This document shows, one piece after another, positions 1 through 5,531 of a stretch of DNA of 16,114 nucleotides. The notes beneath the pieces were generated by a model, which was not told the DNA's origin, did no database searches, and saw only the letters and a list, made by a program, of their open reading frames with translations. Each line of letters opens with the position of its first letter. Positions within the stretch are counted from its first letter, which is position 1. Both the position numbers and the translations under genes were made by a program. This stretch comes from DATDVC01 sp036517695 (GTDB lineage: Bacteria; Patescibacteriota; Minisyncoccia; Phycocordibacterales; WO2-35-19). The stretch spans positions 1 through 16,114 of the forward strand of contig DATDVC010000030.1 of NCBI GenBank assembly GCA_036517695.1. The letters are read 5' to 3'.

Positions 1-140
1 GAAGCGATCATCGCCTTGTTTATGGCGGTCACAATCCTTTCAAAATCAAACGGAACAATGGAACCATCTCGTTTCTGGACTTTCTTGATGAAATCTTCCA
101 TCGCTGACTTTTTCGCTGATTTTTTGGTTGTTTTTGCCAT
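1..140 (-). CDS. Ribonucleotide reductase, N-terminal ATP-cone (partial)
   Basis: This is the 5' end of a leftward gene whose ATG complements 138-140; only 46 codons lie in the window. After a Lys/Ala/Ser-rich leader (residues 2-13) comes KKVQKRDGSIVPFDFERI (19-36) and then VTAINKAM, the typical opening of an ATP-cone domain. This is the allosteric nucleotide-binding module at the N terminus of ribonucleotide reductase large subunits (class I, II or III) and of NrdR. The sense of the motif (basic K-R-DG then PFD, then I-xAI-KA) fits a reductase of deoxynucleotide synthesis. The class cannot be decided because the catalytic part is outside the window. NrdR is less likely because its ATP-cone follows a zinc ribbon that is absent here. 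No Shine-Dalgarno sequence precedes the ATG. Confidence 0.75.
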   Translation of the reverse strand, partial: MAKTTKKSAKKSAMEDFIKKVQKRDGSIVPFDFERIVTAINKAMIA

Positions 141-362
141 AAATTTGTAATAAAAATTAAAAAATTGATAAATTTTTGCAGATTTTTTAAAAAATTTAGA
201 AAATCAATGACATCATTTTACTCTTTTTTGGCGTCATCTCTTGTGGATAACAGCAAAAGTTGTTACCCGAAAATATTTTTAGTCAGATGTAAAATGCGTG
301 GTCTAGTTGACCTTAATTTTAAGGCGGATTAAATGAAATAAAAATTGGAAAAGATTTTTTGC
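141..362. other. AT-rich intergenic region upstream of the reductase gene
   Basis: No gene is seen here. The part nearest the reductase start (141-210) is almost pure A/T. A perfect DnaA-box consensus is present on the minus strand at 242-250, followed by a small imperfect inverted repeat (TAACA at 248-252 with TGTTA at 260-264). A short palindrome CCTTAAttTTAAGG lies around 312-325. The region most likely holds the reductase promoter and its control sites, but no single promoter stands out. Confidence 0.4.
242..250 (-). promoter_or_regulatory. Perfect DnaA-box match
   Basis: The minus strand reads TTATCCACA, an exact match to the classic DnaA-box consensus. It lies about 100 bases upstream of the ribonucleotide reductase start. 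DnaA is known to regulate nrdAB in E. coli through such boxes, so a regulatory role is reasonable. A single 9-mer can also occur by chance, and no cluster of boxes that would mark an origin is present. Confidence 0.35.
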
Positions 363-390
363 AAAAATAAAAAGGGGGATCGTCTCCCCC
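363..390 (-). terminator. Intrinsic terminator of the 403-828 gene
   Basis: On the minus strand GGGGGA (390-385), a five-base loop and TCCCCC (379-374) form a tight GC hairpin followed directly by TTTATTTTT. It sits 12 bases beyond the stop codon of the upstream minus-strand gene, so it ends the DUF192 / small membrane protein transcript. Confidence 0.85.
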
Positions 391-402
391 TCTTTCTTTC
401 CA

Positions 403-828
403 TTATTTCGGTGGTTGCATCTTTTCTTCCCTACTCCACTCTTTCTTCCCTTCTATTAAGTATTGGTACATGAGAGCTTCCTCTAATTCGAGCCAAAGGA
501 CGGTTTCTTCTGGCTCGGGCTCTGTCACCGTCGCTATCTTGGTAATTTTACCAAGACAGATCAACACATCACCCATACCACCCAATAGAAGATTTTGCCC
601 GACCCAGGGTTCACCATACAGACATATTGAGCCGACGACACACGGCTCGTTTTTGTCCGTTGAGTAAGCGCAGACTAGGTATTGTTGGCCACGCTCCTGC
701 CTCGCCATTTTCTCAAGATCTTTTTGGTGTAGGAAGTCGATAACTTTCCCCGTAGATGCATAGACCGAGATTGCCAGACTCAGGCAAATCAATACCAAGA
801 AGATATACACAATCAGCAGATCAATCAT
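403..828 (-). CDS. Small single-pass membrane protein, unknown function
   Basis: This encodes 141 residues from the ATG at 828. A longer reading from 852 (149 aa) is possible, but the start at 828 is chosen because AGAAAGG lies about 8 bases upstream of it, a real Shine-Dalgarno-like signal rare in this window. Residues 1-24 (MIDLLIVYIFLVLICLSLAI...) form an N-terminal transmembrane or signal-anchor helix. The rest is a soluble domain with three Cys (in YLVCAYS, EPCVVGSICLYG) and an acidic/basic C-terminal tail ending in KMQPPK. No known family is recognised. It follows the DUF192 gene by 42 bases with no obvious promoter between them and ends at a strong terminator, so the two are probably cotranscribed. 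The function is unknown. Confidence 0.65.
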   Translation of the reverse strand: MIDLLIVYIFLVLICLSLAISVYASTGKVIDFLHQKDLEKMARQERGQQYLVCAYSTDKNEPCVVGSICLYGEPWVGQNLLLGGMGDVLICLGKITKIATVTEPEPEETVLWLELEEALMYQYLIEGKKEWSREEKMQPPK

Positions 829-870
829 TAATGGTCCCTTTCTACATTTCAAACTACCACGTACTGATTT

Positions 871-1344
871 TTAGTCAAATTTTGCAGTATCCCCTATTTT
901 AATGTTGGATTTTTCAAAAAAACTGGCGTTGACCTCGAGAATGTAAAGAGCCGGAGCATTTGAAGTAAAAATTTTAGGATATGTATCTGGTGAGACATTG
1001 TGCTCAATGTGAATAATTTGTTTATTTTTATCCAACCAAGCAATGTCGATGGGGAAATTCATGTCCTTCATCCAAATACCGTGCTTTTCTTCTTTTTCAA
1101 AAACAAAAAGAAGCCCCGTATTTGCAGGAAGACTCTCTCTTCCTGAAAGGCCCCGCACCCTTTCTTCTCCCATGTCGGCGATTTCGAGATTAAGCGTTTT
1201 ATTGCCTATCTTTACAATTTTTGGTCCGGCTCCCTCTCTTGTTGTAAGAGAGGGTTGGGGTGAGTTATTTTTAGAAAAAAAATCTAGTTTAAAAATAACC
1301 ACAAAGGCCAAAGTAATTACCAAAACCATTCCAAACATTTTCAC
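871..1344 (-). CDS. DUF192 family protein, membrane-anchored
   Basis: A 157-aa protein from a GTG start (1344); an ATG two codons later is the alternative. Residues 2-19 are a hydrophobic signal anchor, 25-42 a linker, and 43-157 a complete DUF192 (COG1430) domain. It shows the family signatures RVRGLSGRESL (62-72), GLLFVF (77-82), IWMKDMNFPIDIAWLD (90-105), the Asn-x-x-Pro segment near 116-119, and YILEVNA (134-140) before the final IKIGD. The biochemical role of DUF192 is not established; the domain is usually exported or membrane tethered, as here. A TATAAT box ends 6 bases before the GTG, so translation from a leaderless mRNA is likely. Oddly, the linker residues 26-39 are encoded by a palindromic repeat (see 1229-1267). 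Confidence 0.88.
   Translation of the reverse strand: MKMFGMVLVITLAFVVIFKLDFFSKNNSPQPSLTTREGAGPKIVKIGNKTLNLEIADMGEERVRGLSGRESLPANTGLLFVFEKEEKHGIWMKDMNFPIDIAWLDKNKQIIHIEHNVSPDTYPKIFTSNAPALYILEVNASFFEKSNIKIGDTAKFD
1229..1267. repeat. REP-like palindromic repeat inside the DUF192 gene
   Basis: CCCTCTCTT (1232-1240), a 5-base loop and AAGAGAGGG (1246-1254) form a perfect 9-bp hairpin, followed by TTGGGGTGAG. This has the same plan as small GC-rich intergenic repeats known in many bacteria. Here it is in frame and codes for the linker residues 26-39 between the membrane anchor and the DUF192 domain. Confidence 0.6.
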
Positions 1345-1356
1345 GAGCTTATTATA
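1345..1356 (-). promoter_or_regulatory. Extended -10 promoter of the DUF192 gene, leaderless
   Basis: The minus strand reads TGATATAAT (TATAAT at 1356-1351, preceded by the TG of an extended -10), then six bases, then the GTG start. A transcript starting about 7 bases after the -10 would begin at the start codon. The box lies just beyond the terminator of the preceding gene. Confidence 0.6.
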
Positions 1357-1364
1357 TCACCCTA

Positions 1365-1402
1365 AAATCAAAACACCCCAATTGCTCGGGGTGTTTTGAT
1401 TT
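1365..1402. terminator. Bidirectional terminator after the RRM gene
   Basis: AAATCAAAACACCCC (1365-1379) pairs perfectly with GGGGTGTTTTGATTT (1388-1402) across an 8-base loop. The arms have A/T-rich outer ends, giving a U-rich tract on either strand. It lies 12 bases after the stop of the minus-strand RNA-binding protein gene and isolates it from the DUF192 gene. Confidence 0.85.
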
Positions 1403-1414
1403 ATTACAGAAGGC

Positions 1415-1696
1415 TTATGCAGCTCTTCGAAAACCGCCTTGAGAACGATCTTCCTTCGGGCGAGCCTCATTTACGGTGAGGGCTCTGCCTTCAATGTCTT
1501 TGCCGTTCCACATCTCTATGGCGGCATCAGCTTCGGCGTCATTTGCGAAACTTACGAAACCGAAACCTTTTGAGCGACCGTCATTTCTATCGATAATGAC
1601 ATCAGCTTCGCTCACTTCGCCGTTCTTTGAGAACATGTCTCTAAGGTCGGCGCTGGTGGTTTTGTAAGGCAAATTGCCTACAAACAATTTTTTCAT
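1415..1696 (-). CDS. Single-RRM RNA-binding protein
   Basis: A 93-aa protein consisting of one RNA recognition motif. RNP2 is LFVGNL (4-9) and RNP1 is KGFGFVSF (43-50), both canonical, with the aromatic residues that stack on RNA bases. The beta-alpha-beta-beta-alpha-beta layout (residues 3-79) is complete and a short R/G/Q-rich tail (ARPKEDRSQGGFRRAA) follows. It resembles the Rbp proteins of cyanobacteria and other bacteria, which bind single-stranded RNA and in cyanobacteria are often cold-induced; a role as an RNA chaperone is inferred. A TAGAAT box lies 17 bases upstream, giving a leader of roughly 10 bases without a Shine-Dalgarno sequence. It is followed by a strong terminator and may also be read through from the YceI gene 97 bases upstream. 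Confidence 0.93.
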   Translation of the reverse strand: MKKLFVGNLPYKTTSADLRDMFSKNGEVSEADVIIDRNDGRSKGFGFVSFANDAEADAAIEMWNGKDIEGRALTVNEARPKEDRSQGGFRRAA

Positions 1697-1793
1697 TGCG
1701 TAACTTTTTTGTTATTCTAAAACGACCAAGCGTTTCCAGCTTGACTGCTTCGCTCTAGGCTACGCAACAAACAAAAGAAACTTGCTTACCGGC
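1697..1793 (-). promoter_or_regulatory. Leader and promoter region of the RRM gene
   Basis: This 97-base gap between the YceI stop and the RRM start carries a TAGAAT -10 candidate (minus strand, 1719-1714) without a convincing -35. Upstream is a small inverted repeat (CAAGC 1727-1731 / GCTTG 1739-1743). No terminator separates the YceI gene, so a longer transcript with a structured leader is also possible. Confidence 0.4.
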
Positions 1794-2483
1794 CTATTCT
1801 ATCACCTTATCGGCCTTTAAGTCAAGTCCTATGGAAACCGCGTCTCTTATTATCTTTTCTCCTAAGTCACCGAAGAAAGTTGGTGAATTATACTTTATCT
1901 CCCAATCGGCCCTGTTTATTGCGAAAGAGGCGTTTGCCGACATGGCCCCCTCGTCGCCGGAAAGTGTTGACATGAATGAAATTGGCTTGGTAATGCCTCT
2001 CACGGTCAGATCTCCGGCTATCACAAATCTCCCCTCGCTGGCTCCAGCTTCGCTTGTGGGCGCCATGCTTTTAAATACGAAAGTTGCAGTTGGGTAAATG
2101 TCGACAGAGAAGAAATCATCATTTTTTAGGTGGCTTACCAACCTATCTTTGTGGGGGATGCTTTCTATGGTGTTCATGTCAATCACAAACGAACCTTCAG
2201 TTATGAGCCCGTTTTCGACTGTAATTTCACCGGATTTGAGCATTACGGTGCCATTTTCTTTGAGTCCGGTAAGATACTCTCCTTCCCAAAGGATTTTGCT
2301 TGAAGAAGTGTCTAGGTTGTATTTGCCGTCAGTGAAATTTGCATTACCAAGACCAGTCAATCCTTGCTCTTCTTCCGCAAGTCCGGTTTTCTCCATTGGG
2401 GCTTCTGTTTTTTTGCCGGCCAAAATAAAGCCCAAAATAGCTACTGCTACGATGGTAAAGGATATTAAATAAGAATTTTTCAT
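1794..2483 (-). CDS. YceI-like secreted lipid-binding domain protein
   Basis: A 229-aa protein with an N-terminal signal segment (residues 5-22, ending LAGKK; there is no lipobox Cys) and a YceI domain from about 55 to 227. Family features are SSKILWEGEY near the start, the long beta-barrel strands including GSFVIDMNTIES, the HLKNDDFFSVDIYPTATFVF segment, and the closing GDLTVRGITKPISF and FAINRADWEIKY motifs. YceI proteins form a lipocalin-like barrel that binds polyisoprenoid or other amphipathic molecules; the ligand here cannot be told. It is probably exported and held at the membrane or released. A near-consensus sigma70 promoter lies 50 bases upstream. The gene is divergent from the S1-domain gene and the two share a promoter region. 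Confidence 0.9.
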   Translation of the reverse strand: MKNSYLISFTIVAVAILGFILAGKKTEAPMEKTGLAEEEQGLTGLGNANFTDGKYNLDTSSSKILWEGEYLTGLKENGTVMLKSGEITVENGLITEGSFVIDMNTIESIPHKDRLVSHLKNDDFFSVDIYPTATFVFKSMAPTSEAGASEGRFVIAGDLTVRGITKPISFMSTLSGDEGAMSANASFAINRADWEIKYNSPTFFGDLGEKIIRDAVSIGLDLKADKVIE

Positions 2484-2532
2484 AGGCTAATTATGTTTAG
2501 CTGATAAACTTGCCTTTTGCACACTTTTTAGT

Positions 2533-2561
2533 ATTATAGGTGAACTTGAGTTAAATATCAA
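2533..2561 (-). promoter_or_regulatory. Sigma70-type promoter of the YceI gene
   Basis: On the minus strand TTGATA (2561-2556), a 17-base spacer and TATAAT (2538-2533) make a near-perfect housekeeping promoter. The expected transcript start near 2526 gives a leader of about 43 bases. A second box, CATAAT, lies six bases before the ATG and could give a leaderless transcript. Confidence 0.7.
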
Positions 2562-2577
2562 GTTTATAAGTTTTATA

Positions 2578-2643
2578 GGGGTCTAATCCCTCTTGGTGCA
2601 AGAGTAAAAGAATTAGCCGGAGGAAGCCTCTGTATTTGTTTTT
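2578..2643 (+). promoter_or_regulatory. Structured leader of the S1-domain gene
   Basis: Three short hairpins can form in a row: GGG/CCC (2578-2590), CTCTT/AAGAG (2590-2604) and GAGG/CCTC (2620-2630). The last one covers the only Shine-Dalgarno-like GGAGG, which is 20 bases from the ATG, too far for normal spacing. S1 autoregulation through its leader is known in E. coli. A similar role here is inference. The promoter itself is not clear; a TTGCCT-N16-TATTAT candidate lies at 2510-2537. Confidence 0.35.
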
Positions 2644-3741
2644 ATGTCTGAACAGTCAATAAAAGAGAAAGATGCGCGTAACGTAAATTCCCAAATGCTC
2701 GGAATTTACAATGAATCCCATCTTCCCCCTAAAAAAGAAGATATTGTAGAAGGTGTCGTGATGCTCGTAGCGAAAAATGCGGTTTATGTTGATATATCGC
2801 CTTGGGGTACCGGCATCATTTTTGGAAAAGAGTATATAAATGCCCGCGACCTTCTCAAGAAGGTCAACATAGGCGATAAAATTACGGGTAAGGTCATAGG
2901 CACGGACAACCCTGAAGGATATGTTGAGATTTCACTGAAGGAGGCCAAACAGGCTCTAATTTGGAGCGATGCGGAAGATGCCATAAGGGACAAGAAGGTA
3001 TTTGAACTTGCTGTCACAGAAGCCAACAAGGGTGGTTTGATGATGAGTTGGCAGGGTATCACCGGATTTTTGCCGGCTTCTCAATTAAAAACCGAGCATT
3101 ACCCGAGAGTTACCGACGGAGACAAAGACAAAATCCTTGAAGAGCTAAGAAGACTTGTAGGCACAAAGCTATCTGTTGCTATCATTGGCGTAAATGCAAA
3201 AGAAGGTAAACTCATTTTCTCCGAAAAAGATCCTGACAGCGAAGAGAAGGGTAAAATCATCGATAAGTATAATCTTGGCGATGAGTTGTTGGGTGAAGTG
3301 ACCGGCATTGTGGACTTTGGTATTTTTGTCAAAATCGAAGACGGGCTCGAGGGGCTCGTTCACATCTCCGAAATTGATTGGGGTTTGGTGGACAATCCGC
3401 ACAAATTTGCCAAAGTGGGAGACAGAGTAAAAGTAAAGGTCATAGAGGTTAAAGACGGCAAGATCTCGCTCTCCATGAAAGCTCTCAAAGAAAATCCTTG
3501 GAGCGAGGCCAAAAATAAGTATAAAAAAGACGATATAGTGAGCGGAGTTATCATCAAGTTCAACAAACATGGCGCTCTGGCTTCAATTGAAGAAGGGGTG
3601 GCCGGGCTCGTGCATGTTTCCGAGTTTGGCAATGAAGACAAACTTCGCGAAAAACTGGAACTAGGCAAAACCTACAAATTCAAAATCACCATCTTCGATC
3701 CCAAGGAACAAAAAATGGCCTTGTCTTTTGTGGAGAAGTAG
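2644..3741 (+). CDS. rpsA: 30S ribosomal protein S1-like, four S1 domains
   Basis: A 365-aa protein with four OB-fold S1 domains at about residues 31-101, 112-195, 208-281 and 292-365. The third is the most canonical (GEVTGIVDFGIFVKIEDGLEGLVHISEIDW) and the fourth ends with KMALSFVEK at the C terminus. Bacterial bS1 normally has six (Gram-negative) or four (many others) domains; it binds single-stranded mRNA and helps it onto the 30S subunit. With so many start codons here lacking Shine-Dalgarno signals, how this protein engages mRNA is of interest. The ATG at 2644 is the only in-frame start near the gene's beginning. It is divergent from the YceI gene and followed by a structured stretch and a mobile element on the opposite strand. 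Confidence 0.9.
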   Translation: MSEQSIKEKDARNVNSQMLGIYNESHLPPKKEDIVEGVVMLVAKNAVYVDISPWGTGIIFGKEYINARDLLKKVNIGDKITGKVIGTDNPEGYVEISLKEAKQALIWSDAEDAIRDKKVFELAVTEANKGGLMMSWQGITGFLPASQLKTEHYPRVTDGDKDKILEELRRLVGTKLSVAIIGVNAKEGKLIFSEKDPDSEEKGKIIDKYNLGDELLGEVTGIVDFGIFVKIEDGLEGLVHISEIDWGLVDNPHKFAKVGDRVKVKVIEVKDGKISLSMKALKENPWSEAKNKYKKDDIVSGVIIKFNKHGALASIEEGVAGLVHVSEFGNEDKLREKLELGKTYKFKITIFDPKEQKMALSFVEK

Positions 3742-3760
3742 ACTACTATCTGCGATTAGT

Positions 3761-3788
3761 GGCCGGTACTCCCAAAGTAATTCCGGTC
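3761..3788. other. Hairpin 20 bases after the S1-domain gene
   Basis: GGCCGGTACT (3761-3770), loop cccaa, then AGTA and CCGGTC with a 3-base bulge, form a roughly 10-bp stem. No U tract follows on either strand, so it is not a standard terminator. It could stabilise the mRNA 3' end or be remnant repeat DNA. Confidence 0.35.
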
Positions 3789-3795
3789 TACCGCG

Positions 3796-3838
3796 GCAAA
3801 AACCCGCGTTGCTTTGTCTCGTACATCCAGCGCGGGTT
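3796..3838 (-). terminator. Likely terminator of the transposase transcript
   Basis: On the minus strand AACCCGCGCTG and CAACGCGGGTT pair over 11 bp (one G-U) around a 16-base loop, followed by TTT to give a run of five T. It lies about 60 bases beyond the transposase stop, in the right orientation to end that transcript. Confidence 0.5.
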
Positions 3839-3852
3839 CTCATTATACAAAA

Positions 3853-3871
3853 TACAATGGCGACCATTGTA
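3853..3871. repeat. Left REP-like palindrome of the RAYT element
   Basis: TACAATGGCGACCATTGTA is an 8-bp palindromic stem with loop CGA. The inner 17 bases recur exactly, in inverted orientation, on the other side of the transposase gene (4585-4601). Paired inverted palindromes flanking a Y1 transposase are the hallmark of RAYT/REP units. Confidence 0.75.
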
Positions 3872-3896
3872 AATTTGAGTTTGTGTTGTAATTTTT

Positions 3897-4556
3897 TTAT
3901 TCTTCCCAGTCTATCAGTAGTTCCTGATTTAGGAATAATTCATCTTTGTTTTTAGAATTTTTATCGTAATTATTGAAATATTCTAAATAACTGATTGGAT
4001 TCGAAAATTGTTCGAGTATAATTTCTTTTTTGCATATTGAATCCTTTTCAACATTTACATAATCCAAAAAACTGCTCCATTTGTAGTTTTGCGGAGCACT
4101 AACCATGTTAGCCTTCACGGGGTTGTTGTGTATATAATACGAAATCCACAGCAGTTGTTCATTTCTACTTATTCTCACTGATTTAAAACGATCTTGGAAT
4201 ATCGAACCCACCCTTCCGTATTTTTTGTTGAAGTATTTTGAATATCCTGTGCAGATTTTTAACACTAACTGAGTTATCGGAAGATGGTTGTTTTGTTTTA
4301 TTAAACCATGAAAATGATTTGGCATAAGACAAAATGATACAAGATCATAGGAGTTGGGTGGCAATGTTTTCCGTCTAGTGGCATATTTTGGTAACTTAGA
4401 GTAATCAACCAGTTCTGGATAAAGACTTTCATTCAATCTATCTAAAAATATTTTGTAATCTTGTTCATCAAGAAAAATTGCCATTTTATCTACTCCTCGA
4501 TTGTAGATATGGTAAATTTCTCCTTCCGCAAAATTTTTATAATCTCTGTTATTCAC
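3897..4556 (-). CDS. REP-associated tyrosine (Y1/HUH) transposase
   Basis: A 219-aa protein of the TnpA_REP (RAYT, COG1943) type. Signatures are GEIYHIYNRGVDKMAIFLDEQDY (12-34), the HUH metal-binding motif in LMPNHFHGLI (HFH at 81-83), and TGYSKYFNKKYGRVGSIFQDRFKS (103-126), which carries the candidate catalytic Tyr and the family's G-x-x-F-Q-x-R signature. YYIHNNPVKANMV (140-152) is also typical. RAYTs nick and rejoin single-stranded DNA at palindromic REP hairpins. The frame is intact and of normal length, so the protein could be active. The start is GTG at 4556, six bases after TATAAT, and looks leaderless. The right palindrome lies immediately upstream, over the expected -35 region. Confidence 0.92.
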   Translation of the reverse strand: MNNRDYKNFAEGEIYHIYNRGVDKMAIFLDEQDYKIFLDRLNESLYPELVDYSKLPKYATRRKTLPPNSYDLVSFCLMPNHFHGLIKQNNHLPITQLVLKICTGYSKYFNKKYGRVGSIFQDRFKSVRISRNEQLLWISYYIHNNPVKANMVSAPQNYKWSSFLDYVNVEKDSICKKEIILEQFSNPISYLEYFNNYDKNSKNKDELFLNQELLIDWEE

Positions 4557-4562
4557 ATAAAA

Positions 4563-4571
4563 ATTATACCA
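4563..4571 (-). promoter_or_regulatory. Extended -10 promoter of the transposase, leaderless
   Basis: The minus strand reads TGGTATAAT, then six bases, then the GTG start codon. The expected -35 position falls within the right REP-like palindrome (4581-4605), so binding of the transposase to its own palindrome could repress the gene (inference). Confidence 0.55.
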
Positions 4572-4580
4572 TAAAACCTA

Positions 4581-4605
4581 AATAACAATGGTCGCCATTG
4601 TTATT
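4581..4605. repeat. Right REP-like palindrome of the RAYT element
   Basis: AATAACAATGG (4581-4591), loop TCG and CCATTGTTATT (4595-4605) form a perfect 11-bp hairpin. Its minus strand contains ACAATGGCGACCATTGT, identical to the left copy at 3854-3870. Confidence 0.75.
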
Positions 4606-4633
4606 GTTACTTTATTATTTGCTCTGGTTTGAG

Positions 4634-4668
4634 AAAGGCCCGGCGATTTGACTCGTCAGGCCTTTTTT
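4634..4668. terminator. Bidirectional terminator between S1-side and HD gene
   Basis: AAAGGCC (4634-4640) pairs with GGCCTTT (4659-4665); on the plus strand six T follow, making it strongest in the rightward direction. The HD gene's stop codon (4656-4658) lies inside the hairpin, so it also ends that leftward gene. Because the only rightward gene upstream is the S1-domain gene, this is probably its original terminator, now separated from it by the RAYT element. Confidence 0.7.
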
Positions 4669-5459
4669 CGAGCAATGAACGGGCGAACTTTTAGCGCGTT
4701 GGCATTCTCTCTTGTCCATGGAGGAAATTTGGTTTGAAGAACCAACGGATCAAGTCCGAAGTTTCTTATTGTGACCTTTTTCCACCACTCATAAACAGGA
4801 ATACCGCTCTGCCGCCTGATAGTTTCTGCTGTGTGCGGCCCCGCTTCCCTTTCCCCTCCTTCAAAAAACTTCCATAGCTCTACTGTGGCTGATAATTTCA
4901 GGAGATCGGCTTGGAGTATTCGGTCGATGAGCGGATATGCCTCAAAAAGATTGTTGAAGGTTTTGATGTTGTAGTTAATCAGCGGCTCAAGAAAAACATC
5001 GTTTCCAGCGAGCACCTCGTGGATAGCTTCGCAATAGCCGTCACACTTATCTACAAGGGAAACGACTTGTGCCTCCAAACAATCTTTGTGAATGGCGTGA
5101 AGAGTGAGGTCTAGATACCTATGCTTACCGACCGTCTTTGGGTAGATTTTTGCGATAGCTTCTGTTGCCAAAATCTCCTGTTCTTTAAGATCGGATAGGT
5201 CATCGCCATTCATCCGCAACTTTAGTTGCAACGGCACATCTCCCGTTATAAGCTCGTGGTCATCGTGATGTAAGGCGATGAGACCCGCCTTTTTTGGGTT
5301 GAAATTTGGGTAAAGATTCCGCACTTCTTCACTGATGCTTTTTACAAGTGCTTTGACTCGTTGCGAGTGAAGGTGCAGGTCAGTTCTATAAAACATCACA
5401 CGCATCCTCCCATAACGTTTTACGTTTTTGAGATCGTACTCTCTGGTTTGCCAGAGCAT
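4656..5459 (-). CDS. HD-domain phosphohydrolase, YfbR-like
   Basis: A 267-aa protein with the HD metal-binding pattern of the YfbR (5'-deoxynucleotidase) group. His31 lies in LHSQRV, His65-Asp66 in ALHHDDHELITGDVP (compare the H-D-x-x-E-x-x-T-G-D-x-P of YfbR), and Asp140 in SLVDKCDGYCEAIHEVLAGND. YfbR removes phosphate from deoxynucleoside 5'-monophosphates; nucleotide salvage or pool control is likely but the substrate is inferred. Residues about 165-267 extend beyond the usual ~200-aa family length and are not recognised (they contain two Trp-rich segments). The ATG at 5459 is backed by a strong Shine-Dalgarno AAAGGAG six to seven bases upstream, in contrast to most neighbours, which suggests a different expression mode or an acquired gene. 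Confidence 0.8.
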   Translation of the reverse strand: MLWQTREYDLKNVKRYGRMRVMFYRTDLHLHSQRVKALVKSISEEVRNLYPNFNPKKAGLIALHHDDHELITGDVPLQLKLRMNGDDLSDLKEQEILATEAIAKIYPKTVGKHRYLDLTLHAIHKDCLEAQVVSLVDKCDGYCEAIHEVLAGNDVFLEPLINYNIKTFNNLFEAYPLIDRILQADLLKLSATVELWKFFEGGEREAGPHTAETIRRQSGIPVYEWWKKVTIRNFGLDPLVLQTKFPPWTRENANALKVRPFIARKKA

Positions 5460-5483
5460 GGGCTACTCCTTTCTATATTTTCT

Positions 5484-5519
5484 AAAAAAACACTACCATA
5501 ACCATCTCAGAATGTTTTT
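5484..5519 (-). terminator. Probable terminator of pth
   Basis: On the minus strand AAAAACATT (5519-5511) pairs with AGTGTTTTT (5494-5486) with one G-U, followed by two further T, about 12 bases after the pth stop. The stem is A/T-rich and the loop is 16 bases, so it is weaker than the other terminators here. Confidence 0.4.
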
Positions 5520-5531
5520 GGTGGGTGTGGA

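Larger units (their letters stand above)
3853..4605 (-). mobile_element. RAYT/REP-type (IS200/IS605-like) element
   Basis: The unit spans from the left palindrome to the right palindrome and contains a single Y1 transposase gene. No target-site duplication is evident, as expected for the single-strand, HUH-type mechanism. There is no TnpB/IscB partner. It sits in the gap between the S1-domain gene and the convergent HD hydrolase gene. Confidence 0.7.

Noticed and set aside
308..336. Rightward promoter-like TTGACC-N17-TAAATG, possibly driving a small RNA ending at the 374-390 hairpin
   Set aside because: The -10 is poor, the product would be under 60 bases, and the hairpin has a better U tract on the opposite strand.
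3169..3570. 133-codon minus-strand frame opposite the S1-domain gene
   Set aside because: The S1 domains on the plus strand explain the conservation; the antisense product resembles no protein family.
3742..3850. Possible tRNA or structured RNA after the S1 gene
   Set aside because: Strong stems exist but no cloverleaf, no TTC-loop/anticodon arrangement and no CCA-type end on either strand; a terminator and a stray hairpin explain them.
3661..3955. Short frames on both strands between the S1 gene and the transposase
   Set aside because: They cross hairpins, the REP palindrome and gene ends, and have no start signals or recognisable motifs.
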